Shown piece after piece: positions 63,728 to 64,000 of a DNA stretch of 64,000 nucleotides. The position numbers and the translations under genes are program-made. Source of the DNA: Streptomyces fructofermentans (GTDB lineage Bacteria > Actinomycetota > Actinomycetes > Streptomycetales > Streptomycetaceae); the NCBI RefSeq assembly GCF_014651055.1, contig NZ_BMWD01000001.1:695348-759347 (forward strand), given 5' to 3'. Position 1 is the first letter of the stretch, and each line of letters starts with the position of its first letter. The notes under the pieces are model-generated. The model worked only from the letters and a program-made list of their open reading frames with translations. It did no database searches and was not told the DNA's origin.

Positions 63728-63796
63728 CCGCGGGGTGACTCACCTGTCACTCACCCCGCGGCACCGCGTGCCCGGCACCTCTCGCGGAGGTGCCGG
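63728..63796 (-). terminator. Two hairpins in the treS-mak gap
   Basis: Arms 63728-63738/63751-63761 (11 bp, 12-nt loop) and 63772-63781/63787-63796 (10 bp, TCGCG loop) are both perfect. They follow the treS stop and precede mak, so they may attenuate read-through. The 246-bp gap should also hold a mak promoter. Confidence 0.7.
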
Positions 63797-63804
63797 AACG
63801 GCGT

Positions 63805-64000
63805 CTACACGGCGTCCTTGCGGAGTCGGAACCAGTAGAAGCCGTGGCCGGCGAGGGTGAGGAGGTAGGGGAGTTGGCCGATGGCGGGGAAGCGGACGCC
63901 GCCGATGAGTTCGACGGGGTGGCGTCCGTCGAAGGCCTGGAGGTCGAGTTCGGTGGGTTGGGCGAAGCGGGAGAAGTTGTGGACGCACAGGACGAGGTCG
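63805..64000 (-). CDS. treS: Trehalose synthase TreS, C-terminal end (3' portion, truncated by window)
   Basis: The last 65 codons of a minus-strand gene ending in TAG at 63805. The product ends with LCVHNFSRFAQPTELDL, HPVELIGGVRFPAIG and HGFYWFRLRKDAV, which matches the C-terminal beta-sandwich of TreS. TreS isomerises trehalose and maltose and feeds maltokinase, the next gene. The rest of the gene lies beyond the window. Confidence 0.9.
   Translation of the reverse strand, partial: DLVLCVHNFSRFAQPTELDLQAFDGRHPVELIGGVRFPAIGQLPYLLTLAGHGFYWFRLRKDAV

Overview
The window is chromosomal DNA of a Streptomyces (or very close relative). Evidence: very high GC with strong third-position GC, GTG/TTG starts, NucS instead of MutSL mismatch repair, the Scy and FilP polar-growth scaffolds, the GlgE-type branching-enzyme/maltokinase/trehalose-synthase set, and HelR. 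From memory, gene order closely follows the core-chromosome segment of S. coelicolor around SCO5388-SCO5442. This is housekeeping chromosome with a few accessory insertions. I see no prophage, IS element, CRISPR array, rRNA or tRNA.

Layout. 1-9.1 kb: end of a membrane-anchored TPR protein, nucS, small conserved genes, an LLM-class flavin oxidoreductase, and two paralogous ABC-2 transporter pairs. 9.2-14.2 kb: filP and scy, coiled-coil scaffolds for tip growth. 14.4-17.2 kb: methylmalonyl-CoA epimerase, a thiolase and meaB; the matching mutase icmA is at 33 kb, so the region serves branched and short acyl-CoA metabolism. 17.4-20.9 kb: a PepSY protein divergent from an OmpR-type two-component system, then a MarR regulator. 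21-24 kb: three AIM24 paralogues, DUF3817, and a thiamine-binding-like protein. 24.2-29 kb: cslA-glxA plus a GH6 lipoprotein, the tip glycan synthesis machinery. 29.3-32.8 kb: an ArsR-like regulator divergent from an MFS exporter, MarR, and a second DUF3817 gene. 33-36.8 kb: icmA, TetR, and a thioredoxin-TPR protein. 37.4-40 kb: a three-gene secreted/membrane cassette (DUF6230, DUF6114, and a Ser/Pro/Asp-rich surface protein) of unknown function. 40-46.6 kb: pyk, ackA-pta and pfkA, the lower glycolysis and acetate overflow node. 46.7-52.1 kb: an HTH regulator and a CitAB/DcuSR-type two-component system divergent from dctA. 52.5-57.2 kb: TetR with a DHA2 drug exporter, an aldo/keto reductase relic, and a MerR-thioredoxin operon. 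57.3-64 kb: helR, then glgB, mak and the end of treS.

Regulatory DNA is unusually readable. There are many perfect hairpin terminators between convergent genes, and several strong candidate operators: a 22-bp perfect palindrome at icmA, three tandem palindromes before the DHA2 exporter, a 13-bp-arm inverted repeat before the other exporter, phased direct repeats before the OmpR-type regulator, and a textbook 19-bp-spacer MerR promoter. Several GC-rich minisatellites lie between genes. The best candidate for an undescribed system is the DUF6230-DUF6114-surface-protein cassette, which has its own upstream inverted repeats and an internal hairpin.
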